This document shows, one piece after another, positions 1-9,102 of a stretch of DNA of 64,000 nt; position 1 is the stretch's first letter, and each line of letters opens with the position of its first letter. Position numbers and translations under genes: made by a program. Origin of the DNA: Microlunatus panaciterrae (GTDB lineage Bacteria > Actinomycetota > Actinomycetes > Propionibacteriales > Propionibacteriaceae); the NCBI RefSeq assembly GCF_016907535.1, contig NZ_JAFBCF010000001.1, positions 2,108,001 through 2,172,000 on the forward strand. The letters are read 5' to 3'. The notes below the pieces were generated by a model that saw only the letters and a list, made by a program, of their open reading frames with translations, had not been told where the DNA came from and searched no databases.

Positions 1-1
1 C

Positions 2-286
2 GTCCGGCACCACCGCGAGGTCGTCATCCTCGATGTACGCCGGATCGCCGAGTACGCCGCTGCACGCATCGAGGGTGCGCTGAACATTCCGCTGCACGAG
101 CTGCCCAAGAGGGTCGCCGAGGTGCCCGACGCCGAGGTGTGGGTGCACTGCGCCGGCGGCTATCGGGCCTCGGTCGCCGCGTCGTTCCTGTCTGCGGCCG
201 GCCGGCGGCTGGTCGCCATCGACGACACCTTCGACAACGCCAAGGTCACCGGCCTGCACCTCATCACCGACGAGGAGGAGGCGTGA
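2..286 (+). CDS. Rhodanese domain, C-terminal end of a truncated gene
   Basis: Open from the left window edge, so only the last 94 residues are seen. They form a rhodanese (sulfurtransferase) domain: a VVILDVR strand near the start, a GALNIPL segment, and the active-site loop HCAGGYRAS whose cysteine would carry the persulfide. In actinobacteria this domain often closes a metallo-beta-lactamase-fold persulfide dioxygenase. That is a likely identity for the missing N-terminus but it cannot be seen here. The stop overlaps the next start (TGATG), so it is translationally coupled to another rhodanese and belongs to a sulfane-sulfur operon. Confidence 0.8.
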   Translation, partial: VRHHREVVILDVRRIAEYAAARIEGALNIPLHELPKRVAEVPDAEVWVHCAGGYRASVAASFLSAAGRRLVAIDDTFDNAKVTGLHLITDEEEA

Positions 287-651
287 TGATGCGCAAACTC
301 CAGGCCCTGCTCGGCCGCCCCCCGTCCCTGACGGCAACCGAGGCCCACCAATCCGTCGAGGATGACCGGGCGGTGCTGCTCGATGTCCGAGAGACCAACG
401 AATGGCGAGCGGGCCACGCGCCTCAGGCCCTGCACATCACCCTCAGCACGCTCGAGACCCGACTAGAGGAGATCCCGACCGGGCGGCCGATTGTCACAGT
501 CTGCCGGTCCGGCCGACGCTCGGCCGCGGCCGCGAATGTGCTCATCCGGCGCGGCTACGAGGTTGCCAACCTCACCGGCGGCATGAATGCCTGGGCCGCC
601 GCCGGCTTACCCGTCATCACCGCACGGAACAAACCCGGCCAGATCATCTGA
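286..651 (+). CDS. Single-domain rhodanese sulfurtransferase
   Basis: A 121-residue stand-alone rhodanese. It has the LLDVRETNEW strand-turn near residue 35, the active-site loop CRSGRRS with the catalytic cysteine at about residue 73, and the closing LTGGMNAWAAAGLPV motif typical of the family. It would move sulfane sulfur between thiols in the cytoplasm. The start chosen is the first of two adjacent ATGs, overlapping the previous stop by one base. It is the second of four consecutive genes on this strand concerned with oxidised or persulfide sulfur. Confidence 0.88.
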   Translation: MMRKLQALLGRPPSLTATEAHQSVEDDRAVLLDVRETNEWRAGHAPQALHITLSTLETRLEEIPTGRPIVTVCRSGRRSAAAANVLIRRGYEVANLTGGMNAWAAAGLPVITARNKPGQII

Positions 652-678
652 CTGTCTATGCCCCGCAAGGAGACCACC

Positions 679-1278
679 ATGACCTCACCCAATACGCACC
701 TGCCTGACACCGTTGACACCGAAACCGTGCTCGGCTGGATGGCCGACCCTGATGCGGTCACCGTCATCGACGTACGCAGCCCAGCGGAGTTCGATACCGT
801 CCACATCACCGGCTCCTACAACATGCCGCTCGACCTCCTCGCCGAACACGCACCCCAGCTGGCGACCCGGTTGGACCACAAGGTGGTCCTCGTCTGCCAG
901 TCCGGCGTCCGCGCTGGCCAGGCCCGCCAGCGCCTCGCCGCGGTCGGCATGGACAACCTCCACGTCCTCGACAAGGGCGTCCCCGGTTTCGCCGCCGCGG
1001 GCGGGCCTGTGGTCCGAGGGCGGGCGCGGTGGGCGCTGGAACGTCAAGTCCGCTTCGTCGCGGGCTCCCTCGTGGTCGCCGGCGTCGTCGCCAGCCGCTG
1101 GGCTCCGAAGCTCGTCGCCGTCGCCGGCGGGATCGGCGCCGGCCTGACCATCTCGGCTCTCACCGACACCTGCACCATGGGCCGGGTCCTGTCCGCCCTT
1201 CCATACAACCGGGGCCCGCGAGCCAAGAGTGGGCAGACGCTGGTCGACGAGCTGCCCATCAGCGTCTCGTCATCGTGA
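679..1278 (+). CDS. Rhodanese fused to DUF2892 membrane domain (YgaP-like)
   Basis: 199 residues. An N-terminal rhodanese domain carries VIDVRSPAEF near residue 30 and the active loop CQSGVRAG with cysteine about residue 73. It is followed from about residue 118 by a hydrophobic hairpin domain (DUF2892) containing TDTCTMG. This is the architecture of the E. coli YgaP membrane sulfurtransferase. The ATG at 679 is preferred over the in-frame ATG at 658 because AAGGAG lies just upstream of it. The stop overlaps the GTG start of the TauE gene (GTGA), indicating translational coupling. Confidence 0.87.
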   Translation: MTSPNTHLPDTVDTETVLGWMADPDAVTVIDVRSPAEFDTVHITGSYNMPLDLLAEHAPQLATRLDHKVVLVCQSGVRAGQARQRLAAVGMDNLHVLDKGVPGFAAAGGPVVRGRARWALERQVRFVAGSLVVAGVVASRWAPKLVAVAGGIGAGLTISALTDTCTMGRVLSALPYNRGPRAKSGQTLVDELPISVSSS

Positions 1279-2048
1279 CCGGCACCCTGCTGGTGTCGGT
1301 CCTGCTGGGGCTGGCCATCGGGGTTCTGCTGGGCCTACTGGGCGGGGGCGGCTCCATTCTGGCCGTCCCTGCGCTCGTCTACGGGGCCGGGCTGCCGCTC
1401 TCTGCGGCCGTCCCCACCTCGTTGCTCGTGGTCGGGATCTCGTCGGCCACCGCCGTCATCCCCCGGCTGCGGCAGGTCCAATGGCGCCTTGCTGCCGTGT
1501 TCGGGGGCAGCGGCGCGATAGCGGCCTTCGGTGGCGCCGCCGTCAACCGGCTGCTCGACCCCACCGTCGTGCTCGTCGGCTTCGCCGTACTGATGATCGC
1601 CGCCGGCGTCCGGATGCTCACCAACCAGAGCGAGGGCGGCGGTTCCTGCGCACTGCCGACTGGCGGTGTCCACTGGCAGAGTTGTCTGCCCAAGGCGATC
1701 GGCGCCGGCCTGGTCGTGGGCTTCCTCACCGGCCTGTTCGGCGTCGGAGGCGGATTCCTGATCATTCCCGCCCTGGTCCTGCTGCTCGGCCTCGCCATGC
1801 CCCAAGCCGTGGCCACCTCACTGATCATCATCGTGGTCAACTCCGCCTCCGGTTTCATCGCCCACCTCGGTGACGCTCACCTCGAAGCCGCGGTGGCGAT
1901 CCCCTTCACCCTGGCCGCCATCGCCGGCTCCCTCGGCGCAGGACGGTTCGCCAGTCGGTTGCCCGCCAGCAAGCTGCGCCGCTGGTTCGCCTACTTGGTC
2001 TTTGCTGTGGCCGCCTTCGTCATCTATCGGGCCCTCACGGCCGCCTGA
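1275..2048 (+). CDS. TauE/SafE family sulfite/sulfur-anion exporter
   Basis: 257 residues, almost wholly hydrophobic, with about eight membrane segments. Two related glycine-rich repeats are visible, [19 protein letters not shown] near the start and [19 protein letters not shown] in the second half, the hallmark of the TauE/SafE (DUF81) family. Members export sulfite, thiosulfate or organosulfonates. Its position after three rhodaneses suggests removal of sulfite formed by persulfide oxidation, which is inference. The GTG start overlaps the preceding stop. Confidence 0.87.
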   Translation: MTGTLLVSVLLGLAIGVLLGLLGGGGSILAVPALVYGAGLPLSAAVPTSLLVVGISSATAVIPRLRQVQWRLAAVFGGSGAIAAFGGAAVNRLLDPTVVLVGFAVLMIAAGVRMLTNQSEGGGSCALPTGGVHWQSCLPKAIGAGLVVGFLTGLFGVGGGFLIIPALVLLLGLAMPQAVATSLIIIVVNSASGFIAHLGDAHLEAAVAIPFTLAAIAGSLGAGRFASRLPASKLRRWFAYLVFAVAAFVIYRALTAA

Positions 2049-2222
2049 CGCGGATTGGGGACTGTCGACTCTGAAAACCTGGTGCGCGTTGTCCCTGGCC
2101 CGTGCCTCCACGCCTGACAACAAACCCGCGATCCTCACGGGATCCAGCTTTTAGGGTCGGGATGGCTTGGGCCGAGCAGTTCGCTGCCAAAGATCCCACC
2201 GGAGGCGGGCGGGGAAGCCTGG

Positions 2223-3041
2223 TCAAGCACCCTTGGGTGGGCCGGCGCCGATGCGCTCCAGCAGCTGAGCTGGCGACCCGCGCAGACCATGGATGGACTC
2301 CAGCCACCAGGTGACACCGGCGTCGGCGTATCGTCTCGCCAGGTCGGTGTCGCCTTCCTGCGAGACACCGGTCAGCGCGACGTCATAGGCTTCCGTCGGC
2401 GGCCGGAGCCCATGGATCCTGGTCGCCATCTGTTCGGGAGTGACCGTCATCCGGCCCTCGGTGTCATCGCCACCGACGATCCAGCCGTCCCAGCGGCGGG
2501 CCCGGCGCCGGGCCGGAGCGCTCTCGCCGCCGATCCAGATCGGTACCCGTGGTCGTTGGACCGGCACCGGGGCCAAGGTGACCCCGTCGACGGTCAGGTG
2601 CCGACCGTGATGATCCACGCGTTCGCCCGACCAGAGAGCGGCCACCACCTCCAGTGACTCGTCGAGCCGCTCGGCTCGCACGCGGGCATCGTCCACATCT
2701 CCGAATGCGCTGAACTCGGCCGGAACGCCACCCAGCCCGGCCCCGAACACCACCCGCCCGCCGCTCAGCAGGTCCAGGGACGAGACCGACTGGGCAACGA
2801 CCTGCGGTCGGCGTCGGGCCAACGGGGTGACCGCAGTACCGATCGTCAGCCGCGAGGTGGCCTGGGCGACGGCGGCCAGCGTCACCCACGGATCCGCTGC
2901 GGGAGCGCCCCAGACGAAGCCCAGGTGATCCCACACGAACAGCCCCTCCCAGCCGGCGTGCTCCGCGACGAGCGCCAGCTCGACCACCCGTCGAGGGTCC
3001 GCATATTCACCCAAGGTGCACAGGTTGATCCCGAACTTCAC
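2223..3041 (-). CDS. LLM-class (probably F420-dependent) oxidoreductase
   Basis: 272 residues from the GTG at 3041, beginning VKFGINLCTLGEYADP. It has the TIM-barrel features of luciferase-like monooxygenases: a first beta strand, EHAGWEGLFVWDH, TSRLTIGTAVTPLARRRP, and VFGAGLGG. The flavin is probably F420 in this lineage, which is inference. The frame stays open upstream into the neighbouring gene's end, but the GTG at 3041 gives the proper first strand and is preceded by AGGATC. An 18-nt near-identical copy of the start region lies just upstream out of frame. It follows the phospholipase D-like gene by about 50 nt on the same strand. Confidence 0.85.
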   Translation of the reverse strand: MKFGINLCTLGEYADPRRVVELALVAEHAGWEGLFVWDHLGFVWGAPAADPWVTLAAVAQATSRLTIGTAVTPLARRRPQVVAQSVSSLDLLSGGRVVFGAGLGGVPAEFSAFGDVDDARVRAERLDESLEVVAALWSGERVDHHGRHLTVDGVTLAPVPVQRPRVPIWIGGESAPARRRARRWDGWIVGGDDTEGRMTVTPEQMATRIHGLRPPTEAYDVALTGVSQEGDTDLARRYADAGVTWWLESIHGLRGSPAQLLERIGAGPPKGA

Positions 3042-3061
3042 GAGTTGATCCTGAACTTCAC
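3024..3061. repeat. Imperfect 18-nt tandem duplication over a start codon
   Basis: GTTGATCCCGAACTTCAC (3024-3041) and GTTGATCCTGAACTTCAC (3044-3061) differ at one base and lie 20 nt apart. On the minus strand each copy begins with a GTG. Only the downstream one (3041) is in frame with the LLM oxidoreductase, because 20 is not a multiple of three. Confidence 0.9.
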
Positions 3062-3093
3062 GGGGCCCCCGGTGACACTTGACGCAGCCTGGC

Positions 3094-4761
3094 TCAGAAC
3101 GCCGAGCGGCGACGGAGCGCCCGCGGGCGGCCATCGGGATCGAGCATGGCCCGGTAGAGCGGGGCGGCCCAGAGCCTCGTCAGCCGGGACAGCCGGGGGT
3201 GATCCAGCGGCCGCAGCCGACCGGGTGGCCGTTCGCCGCGCTTCCCGCCGTCGTACCAGGCCTGCAACCGGTCAGCGGATTCGGCGAAAGCGTGGAACAT
3301 CCCCTCGGCGCTGACGCAGTCCGCCATCACCGACAGCAGAGTGCTGTCATTGAGATCCTCTGGTCCGGTGCCGGTTTCGATCTTGGAGATGTCGCCGGGG
3401 AACTCGGCTGGGCCGACCTTGCGGTCGAGATGCTCGGCGGCCAAAGTGAGCCGGAGTCGGCGAGCATAGGCCGAGTGGTCCCCGCCCGCCTCGTCGATGA
3501 CGACGGCGGACAGCTCGGAGTCGTGGGTCCACGACCGCCGGTTGAAGTTGTCCGAGCCGATCGTGGCCCAGACGTCGTCCATCACGCACACCTTGGCGTG
3601 GACGTAGACCGGGCGCCCCTGGTGGTTCTCGACGCCGTAGAACGCGACCCGGTCACCGCCGGCCTTCCTCAGCATCGCCAGCGCCTCCAGCCGTCCCAGC
3701 TCCTGCGGCAGGCGGGAGAGGGGAGTGGACTGGTCCGGCACGTGCGGAAGCACCGCGATGACCCGGAGGTCCCGATTGGTCGTCAGTGACTCGACGAAGG
3801 TGGTGGCGATATCGGTCGACCACAGGTACTGGTCCTCGATGTAGACCAGCTGGTCGGCTCGGGCCAGCGCCTTGCTGTAGCCGCGCGCCACGCTCCGTTC
3901 GCCGCCACGGGCGAACGGGTAGTCCCGGCCATGCCGCAGATTGGGGTAGGTCCGCAAGAGCTGGACGATGTGGGTGCCCCCCGGAACCGGAGGAGGCGGC
4001 GGCGCCTGATCCGGCAGCGGATCCGGGCTACGGTCGACCCGCTGCAGCTTGTCATGCAGCCAGAACAAGGGGTTCTGGCTGAGCGGGGTTGGGTCGAGCC
4101 ACCGTTCCCGGAAAACCGTCTCCACATCGTGCACGGCGGGACCGGAGATGGCGGCCTGGACGTCGTGCCAGGCCGGATGCTCCCCGTAGACCGCGGCCAT
4201 GGACTGCGGTTGCGGGTCACCGAGATGGCGGGCGTCGTCGCGACGCGAGTGGCACAGGTCGATACCGCCGACGTACGCGACATCACGCTCGGGTCGGCCG
4301 CGGTAGCGGATCACCACGAGCTTCTGGTGGTGCGATCCACCGGTACGGACGCGCATGTCCAGCAGCACCTCCGCCCCCTGCGCCTGCAGCTGCTCGCCCA
4401 GCTGGCGGTTCTCCTCGGCCGAGAAGGAGAGCTTGTCCCAATGCGAGCGCCAGATGAGGCCCCGCACATCGACACCCCTGCGGTCGGCCGCGCCGAGCAG
4501 CTCCTCCACTTCCGAGCCGGGTTCACCGGTGAGCCGCTCGTCCGGGTCGCCTCGCCAGTCGGTGAAGTAGATCAGGTCACCCTCGCTGGTCTCCTCGATC
4601 CGCTGCCTCAGCTCGGCGAAGTAGGTGGAACCGTGGACCAGCGGCCGTACGTGGTTGCCCGAGGACCAGGCCTCATCGTCGGGATGCTGGGCGTCGAGGA
4701 CGGTGCGCCCGTTGTCGCGCTCGGACTTCGTCAACAACCAGTCGCGAGGTTGCACGTCCAT
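3094..4761 (-). CDS. Phospholipase D-like phosphodiesterase
   Basis: 555 residues with the two-domain layout of the PLD superfamily. The second HKD motif is complete (HAKVCVMDD followed by GSDNFNRRSW, near residue 386). The first, near residue 145, reads HHQKLVVIR, so the usual aspartate is an arginine, followed by VAYVGGIDL. There is no signal peptide, and a proline-rich linker separates the halves. Such enzymes cleave or transfer phosphatidyl groups; cardiolipin synthase-like activity is possible but unproven. It is first in a two-gene transcript with the LLM oxidoreductase. Confidence 0.85.
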   Translation of the reverse strand: MDVQPRDWLLTKSERDNGRTVLDAQHPDDEAWSSGNHVRPLVHGSTYFAELRQRIEETSEGDLIYFTDWRGDPDERLTGEPGSEVEELLGAADRRGVDVRGLIWRSHWDKLSFSAEENRQLGEQLQAQGAEVLLDMRVRTGGSHHQKLVVIRYRGRPERDVAYVGGIDLCHSRRDDARHLGDPQPQSMAAVYGEHPAWHDVQAAISGPAVHDVETVFRERWLDPTPLSQNPLFWLHDKLQRVDRSPDPLPDQAPPPPPVPGGTHIVQLLRTYPNLRHGRDYPFARGGERSVARGYSKALARADQLVYIEDQYLWSTDIATTFVESLTTNRDLRVIAVLPHVPDQSTPLSRLPQELGRLEALAMLRKAGGDRVAFYGVENHQGRPVYVHAKVCVMDDVWATIGSDNFNRRSWTHDSELSAVVIDEAGGDHSAYARRLRLTLAAEHLDRKVGPAEFPGDISKIETGTGPEDLNDSTLLSVMADCVSAEGMFHAFAESADRLQAWYDGGKRGERPPGRLRPLDHPRLSRLTRLWAAPLYRAMLDPDGRPRALRRRSAF

Positions 4762-4893
4762 CGTCTACGCCGCTCTCCGCACCAGGCCAATCTACGGGCC
4801 GGCAGGGGTGTCCGCGTGGTTCGGGTCGGAATTGTCCATAGCGAGACGATGAGTGGACCGCGCCACCTGCGACCGGCTGGAAGAATGACAGCC

Positions 4894-5292
4894 ATGGCGG
4901 ACGAGAACGACGAGCTCCAGGACCGGCTGGCCGAGCTGGCGGCCCTAGCCTTTGACCTCGCCCGGGCCGGCAAAGAGGAGCAGCTGCGGCTGGCGATCGA
5001 GCGCGGTTTGCCTGTCGACCTGACCGACTGGTCCGGGAACACCCTGGTGATGCTGGCCGCCTATCACGGGCACGCCGAAACGGTCGCAATGCTGGCCGGG
5101 CACGGTGCCGATGTGAACCGGCTGAACGACCGCTACCAGAGCCCGTTGGCCGGTGCCGTCTTCAAGGGTGAGGACGCTGTGGTCGCCACCCTGGTTGCCG
5201 CCGGCGCCGACCCCGATCTGGGCACGCCCACCGCCCGAGCCGCGGCCGAGATGTTCGGCCGGGCCGATCTCTTCGCCCCCGCCGAGGGCTGA
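4894..5292 (+). CDS. Small ankyrin-repeat protein
   Basis: 132 residues, acidic and alpha-helical, starting MADENDELQDRL. Two ankyrin repeats are recognisable: SGNTLVMLAAYHGHAETVAML with GADVN, then QSPLAGAVFKGEDAVVATL with AGADPD. Such small bacterial ankyrin proteins act as protein-binding modules, and no enzymatic residue is apparent. GGAAG about ten bases upstream supports the ATG at 4894 over the in-frame ATG at 4885. It diverges from the phospholipase D-like gene with about 130 nt between the two starts. Confidence 0.82.
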   Translation: MADENDELQDRLAELAALAFDLARAGKEEQLRLAIERGLPVDLTDWSGNTLVMLAAYHGHAETVAMLAGHGADVNRLNDRYQSPLAGAVFKGEDAVVATLVAAGADPDLGTPTARAAAEMFGRADLFAPAEG

Positions 5293-5335
5293 CCCGAGTC
5301 CCGGTTACGCGCTCTGAGCCTTCCCGGTGCGCGCT

Positions 5336-5450
5336 CTGAGCTTGTCGAAGAGCGGGTTGAGGGAGAGCCCTTCGACAGGCTCAGGGCACGTGAGCAGGCT
5401 CAGGGCACGTGGGCAGGCTCAGGGCACGTGGGCAGGCTCAGGGCACGTTG
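5336..5450. repeat. Interspersed repeat cluster, inverted pair plus partial copies
   Basis: An inverted copy of the 19-bp element core (CTGAGCTTGTCGAAG, 5336-5350) faces a direct copy (CCCTTCGACAGGCTCAGGG, 5368-5386). Three partial units ending GCAGGCTCAGGGCACGTG or similar follow. The facing pair could fold into a hairpin. The cluster runs into the 3' end of the lacI-type gene and provides its stop codon. Confidence 0.85.
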
Positions 5451-6477
5451 GTTGGGAGGGGGTGACCCTTGTGGAGGCGGCTCCCACCGTGCTCTCCCGG
5501 AGCTCCAGCCGGTAGGGGATGATGATCGACTCGGCCGGCGTGGTGGAGCCGTCGATGCGCGAGATCAACAACCTGAGTGCCTGGCGACTGAGCTCCTGCA
5601 GGTCGACTGAGACCGTCGTCAGGGTGGGGTTGGAGAAGCGGCCCTCAGCGATGTCGTCGAAGCCGGCGACGGCCACATCCTGCGGCACCCGGACGCCAGC
5701 CTCGGCGCAGGCCCGCAATGCCCCGATGGCCATCAGGTCGTTGAAGCAGAAGACCGCGTCCGGACGCTCGGGGAGGGCCAGCAGCTGTTGCATGGCCTGA
5801 TAGCCGTCCTGGCGCTCATAGTGCGCGACTCCGACCACGATCTCGGCATCAAAGGCGACCCCGGCCTTCGTCAGCGCCTGCCGATATCCCTGCAGGCGTA
5901 CCGATGCGGTGCCCTGCACCGACTCCCGGCCGATGGCGGCCACCCGCCTACGGCCGAGCGAGAGGAGATGTTCAGTCATCGCCGCGGCAGCCGTGACGGA
6001 GTCCACCGAGACATGATCGAACCCGGGCGGGATGGCGCGCTCACCCAGCAGGACCATCGGCAGCGGGTCGGCTCGTCGGGCGATCTCGTCTGCGGACAAA
6101 GCCAACGGGGAGAAGATCACGCCGTCGATCACATGGGACCGCATGCCGTCGAGAACGATCCGCTCCGCCTCGGCGGTGGCGCCGGTCACATCGAGCAACA
6201 CGATGTAGCCCAGCTCGCTCGCCTCGGCGCTGATCTCGGCGGCCAGCTCGGCGAAGTAGGGCGACTGCATCCGCGGCACGGCCAGGGCGAGGAAGCCCGC
6301 TCTCCCATACTTGAGCTTGCGCGCACTGATGTTGGGCCGATAGTGCAGCTCGGCGATGGCGGCCTCGACCTTGGCTCTGGTGCTCGCCTTGATGTGCGGA
6401 TGGTTGTTCAGCACGTTGGAGGCGGTCTTGACCGAGACGCCCGCCAGTGCGGCGACATCTCTAAGTCGGGCAGCCAT
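5419..6477 (-). CDS. LacI-family transcriptional regulator
   Basis: 352 residues. The N-terminal helix-turn-helix is typical (MAARLRDVAALAGVSVKTAS, then VLNNHPHIKASTRAKVEAAI). A periplasmic-binding-protein-like effector domain follows, with PDAVFCFNDLMAIGAL and VAVAGFDDIAEGRF. The start at 6477 places the helix-turn-helix in its usual position. The last dozen residues (SQPTCPEPAHVP) are encoded by the flanking repeat. It diverges from a ruined arabinofuranosidase gene, so it may once have controlled arabinoside use; that is inference. Confidence 0.9.
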   Translation of the reverse strand: MAARLRDVAALAGVSVKTASNVLNNHPHIKASTRAKVEAAIAELHYRPNISARKLKYGRAGFLALAVPRMQSPYFAELAAEISAEASELGYIVLLDVTGATAEAERIVLDGMRSHVIDGVIFSPLALSADEIARRADPLPMVLLGERAIPPGFDHVSVDSVTAAAAMTEHLLSLGRRRVAAIGRESVQGTASVRLQGYRQALTKAGVAFDAEIVVGVAHYERQDGYQAMQQLLALPERPDAVFCFNDLMAIGALRACAEAGVRVPQDVAVAGFDDIAEGRFSNPTLTTVSVDLQELSRQALRLLISRIDGSTTPAESIIIPYRLELRESTVGAASTRVTPSQPTCPEPAHVP

Positions 6478-6729
6478 GGTGACCAGGTGCACTCGGTGCG
6501 CGGCACCGGCCCGAGGCCTGCGGCCCGACGGCGTTCGTCCCTCCCACGCTTGAACACTACCCTCTTTACAGGGCCGCTGAGCTTGGTGAAAATGTCCTCG
6601 GGTCGCACAGAGTCATCCGTTGCGAAGCGTGGAGAGTCGAGGCGCCATGACCTCACAGTCCACCGGTGCCGTATCAACGCAGGACTCAGCTCAATGAGCC
6701 GGGACATCCGACGGCGGGCAGCGAGGGTT

Positions 6730-7128
6730 ATGCACATCTCCTCAGTGGTTGCCACCGCTGATCATGTTGCCGCCGTGCACAAGTCCGACAAGAAGATCAT
6801 GATCAGCTTCGACGAGTGGAACGTCTGGTCCAGACCCGGTTCGCCGGCCAGGAGAGTCTGCAGATTCGCGAGGCGGGTGCGCTGATCGAGGATGTCTACG
6901 ACGTGCAGGACGCGGTCGTGGTCGGCAGCCTGTTGATCACTTTCATGCGGCACACCGACTGGGTGCCTCTGGCCTGTCAGGCTCAGCTGGTCAACGTCAT
7001 CGCCCCGATCCTCACCAAACCCGGGAGAGCGGCTTGGCGGCAGACCATCTTCCACCCGTTCGCCTCGCCTCCAGGTACGCCGCCGGCACGGTGTTCGACC
7101 CAGCGGCGACCCGACCGGCGCCGTCGGT
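6730..7128 (+). pseudogene. GH51 alpha-L-arabinofuranosidase remnant
   Basis: A stretch with strong GH51 family resemblance split over three frames. The first segment reads VVATADHVAAVHKSDKK followed by IMISFDEWNVW (about 6745-6830). The second reads SLQIREAGALIEDVYDVQDA, then VVVGSLLITFMRH and AQLVNVIAPILTKPG, and ends WRQTIFHPFAS (about 6855-7068). The third reads SRYAAGTVFDPAATRPAP (about 7066-7125). Both the N-terminal catalytic half and the C-terminus are missing. Two frameshifts and both truncations make this a relic, not a working gene. Confidence 0.82.
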
Positions 7129-7131
7129 AGG

Positions 7132-8109
7132 TCAGCCGAGCTCTCTCAGCAGCTTCTGGGCGATGGTCACAATGCCGGTCGGTGCCGTCAGGCCGCCGAA
7201 GATGGCCAAGGCGTCGCGGCGCTCCTGTGACGGACGCGCTGGGTTAAACATTGTCATGGCCCAGCCGGTGACATCCTCCACGGCCCTAGCGCAGGTGAAG
7301 TAGGTCAGCCGGTCCCGCTCGACCGTCGGGGAGCCGTAGCCCTCGAAGAACCACGCCTGCTGCTCCTCGGTCACCGGATGATCGGTCAGCACGCCACCAC
7401 CCAGCACGAACATCAGATCGCGTTCGGGTGCGGCCATCGCCGCCGCATCCCAGTCGAGGATCCACAGCTGCGCCTCGGCGCCGATGATCAGATTGCCGAG
7501 ATGGCAGTCGCCATGGGTCAGCACCCGCGGAACCGGGCGATCATGGAGGACACGGCCGAGGTCGTCGGTCGCCTCGGCCAGTCGCCGGAAGGAGTCGGCA
7601 TGGGCGGACCAGTGGTCCGCGTCGCGACCGGCCAGCGTCTGGTCGACGCGGCGGACAGCGTCGACCGCCGTCGACGCGTATCCCTCGACCGGGACCGATC
7701 GCTGCACGTCCAGCTCCACGGCGTGCACGCGGGCGAGAGCCGAACCGAAGGCGCGCCACTCGGCAGCGGAAAGGGCCCGCTCGATCCCACGGCAGCCCGC
7801 TCTCCAGGGGGTGAGGGAGAGCTGGGCGTCATGGTGCGTGGACCACAGTTGGCCGTCGACGGTCCGGACCGGGTCGAGGACGGCCGGCACCCCGTGCCGG
7901 GCGAGCAACGCGCTTGCCCGGAGCCCGGCCGACAGGTCGGCCTCGCTGATCTTGACGGCGAACGCGTCGCCGGTGGCCGTCGCCGCCCGCCAGACCGACG
8001 CCGAGCTGTCGGCGCCCCCCGCCACCCGCTCGATCCGTTGGACGCGTACGCCGAAGTCGGCGGCCAGCCACTCCCGCAGTTCGGTGCTGGCGATCCGGAT
8101 CTGGGCCAC
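7132..8109 (-). CDS. Aminoglycoside phosphotransferase-fold kinase
   Basis: 325 residues. The kinase-like fold is shown by AFAVKISE (ATP-binding lysine), the catalytic loop VLTHGDCHLGNLII, and the metal-binding segment ILDWDAAAMAAPERDLMF. The family phosphorylates small molecules such as aminoglycosides, choline or sugars, and the substrate cannot be told from sequence. It stands alone, convergent with the arabinofuranosidase relic and divergent from the thuA operon. The ATG at 8109 opens a normal-length N-terminus. Confidence 0.86.
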   Translation of the reverse strand: MAQIRIASTELREWLAADFGVRVQRIERVAGGADSSASVWRAATATGDAFAVKISEADLSAGLRASALLARHGVPAVLDPVRTVDGQLWSTHHDAQLSLTPWRAGCRGIERALSAAEWRAFGSALARVHAVELDVQRSVPVEGYASTAVDAVRRVDQTLAGRDADHWSAHADSFRRLAEATDDLGRVLHDRPVPRVLTHGDCHLGNLIIGAEAQLWILDWDAAAMAAPERDLMFVLGGGVLTDHPVTEEQQAWFFEGYGSPTVERDRLTYFTCARAVEDVTGWAMTMFNPARPSQERRDALAIFGGLTAPTGIVTIAQKLLRELG

Positions 8110-8319
8110 ACCTCACCCTGTCAAAGGGCACGACCGGGCGGTCGCCGGGGCATCAGCTGTCTCACACAGTGCGTTATCACGTACGACGGCTGAGACGCGG
8201 GCCCAACGACGCCGCTAGGCTGCGTATCGAGCACAGCGACGGATCTGCCGCGGCCGGGACGTCCGATCGCGCCGGTCGGCCGATCTGCATTCCCAGCAGC
8301 CCCACGCAACAGGAGAGTC

Positions 8320-9102
8320 ATGAGCAGCCCTGAACCGATCCGCGTCCTGATCTGGGGCGAGAACCGCCACGAGCAGATCGAGGAGCACGTCGCCGCGATC
8401 TACCCGGACGGGATGCACACCACCATCCAGCAGGGGATCGAGGAGAACCTCGGTTCCACCGTCACGACCGAGACCGTCACCCTGGACGACCCCGAGCACG
8501 GCCTGACCGAGGAGCGACTGGCCAGGACCGACGTGCTCGTCTGGTGGGGGCACGCGGCTCACGGAGAGGTCAGCGACGAGGTGGTCGAGCGGGTGCACCA
8601 GCACGTGCTGTCCGGGATGGGCCTGGTCGTGCTGCACTCCGGCCACTGGTCGAAGATCTTCACCCGGTTGATGGGCACCACCTGCACCCTGCGCTGGCGC
8701 AGCGAGCAGGACCGGGAGCTGGTCTGGACGGTGAACCCGACCCACCCGATCGCGCAGGGGGTGCCCAACCCGATCATCATCGCCCAGCAGGAGATGTACG
8801 GCGAGACGTTCGACATCCCCGCACCCGACGAGCTGATCTTCATCAGCTCCTTCACCGGCGGCGAGGTCTTCCGCAGCGGCTGCACCTTCCGGCGCGGCCA
8901 CGGCAAGATCTTCTACTTCTCCCCGGGCGACCAGGACTTCCCGGTCTACCACCATCGGGACGTACGTCGGGTGATCGCGAACGGGGTCGCCTGGGTACGC
9001 TCCGACCTGCCGGAGCGCGCGATCCCCACTCTGCTGCGTTACGAGACCGAGGACTTCTACCACGGCCACGGCTACGGTGGCCCGATCAAGGACGCCGAGT
9101 GA
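8320..9102 (+). CDS. thuA: ThuA-family protein (trehalose utilization-like)
   Basis: 260 residues. The class I glutamine amidotransferase-like ThuA fold is clear: [10 protein letters not shown] at the start, [44 protein letters not shown] and [10 protein letters not shown] near the end. In rhizobia ThuA works with ThuB in 3-keto-disaccharide metabolism; the substrate here is unknown. AGGAG sits seven bases before the ATG. It opens a three-gene operon, and its stop overlaps the GTG of the Gfo/Idh/MocA dehydrogenase, the usual partner. Confidence 0.9.
   Translation: MSSPEPIRVLIWGENRHEQIEEHVAAIYPDGMHTTIQQGIEENLGSTVTTETVTLDDPEHGLTEERLARTDVLVWWGHAAHGEVSDEVVERVHQHVLSGMGLVVLHSGHWSKIFTRLMGTTCTLRWRSEQDRELVWTVNPTHPIAQGVPNPIIIAQQEMYGETFDIPAPDELIFISSFTGGEVFRSGCTFRRGHGKIFYFSPGDQDFPVYHHRDVRRVIANGVAWVRSDLPERAIPTLLRYETEDFYHGHGYGGPIKDAE

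Noticed and set aside
3094-4761. Loss of the first HKD aspartate as evidence of an inactive phospholipase D
   Set aside because: The second motif is complete and the surrounding first-motif sequence is well kept. The arginine seems to be a subfamily trait, so inactivity cannot be claimed.
6816-7130. A separate 104-residue gene
   Set aside because: Its sequence is the middle of a GH51 enzyme and both ends match the same family in other frames, so it is part of a broken gene.
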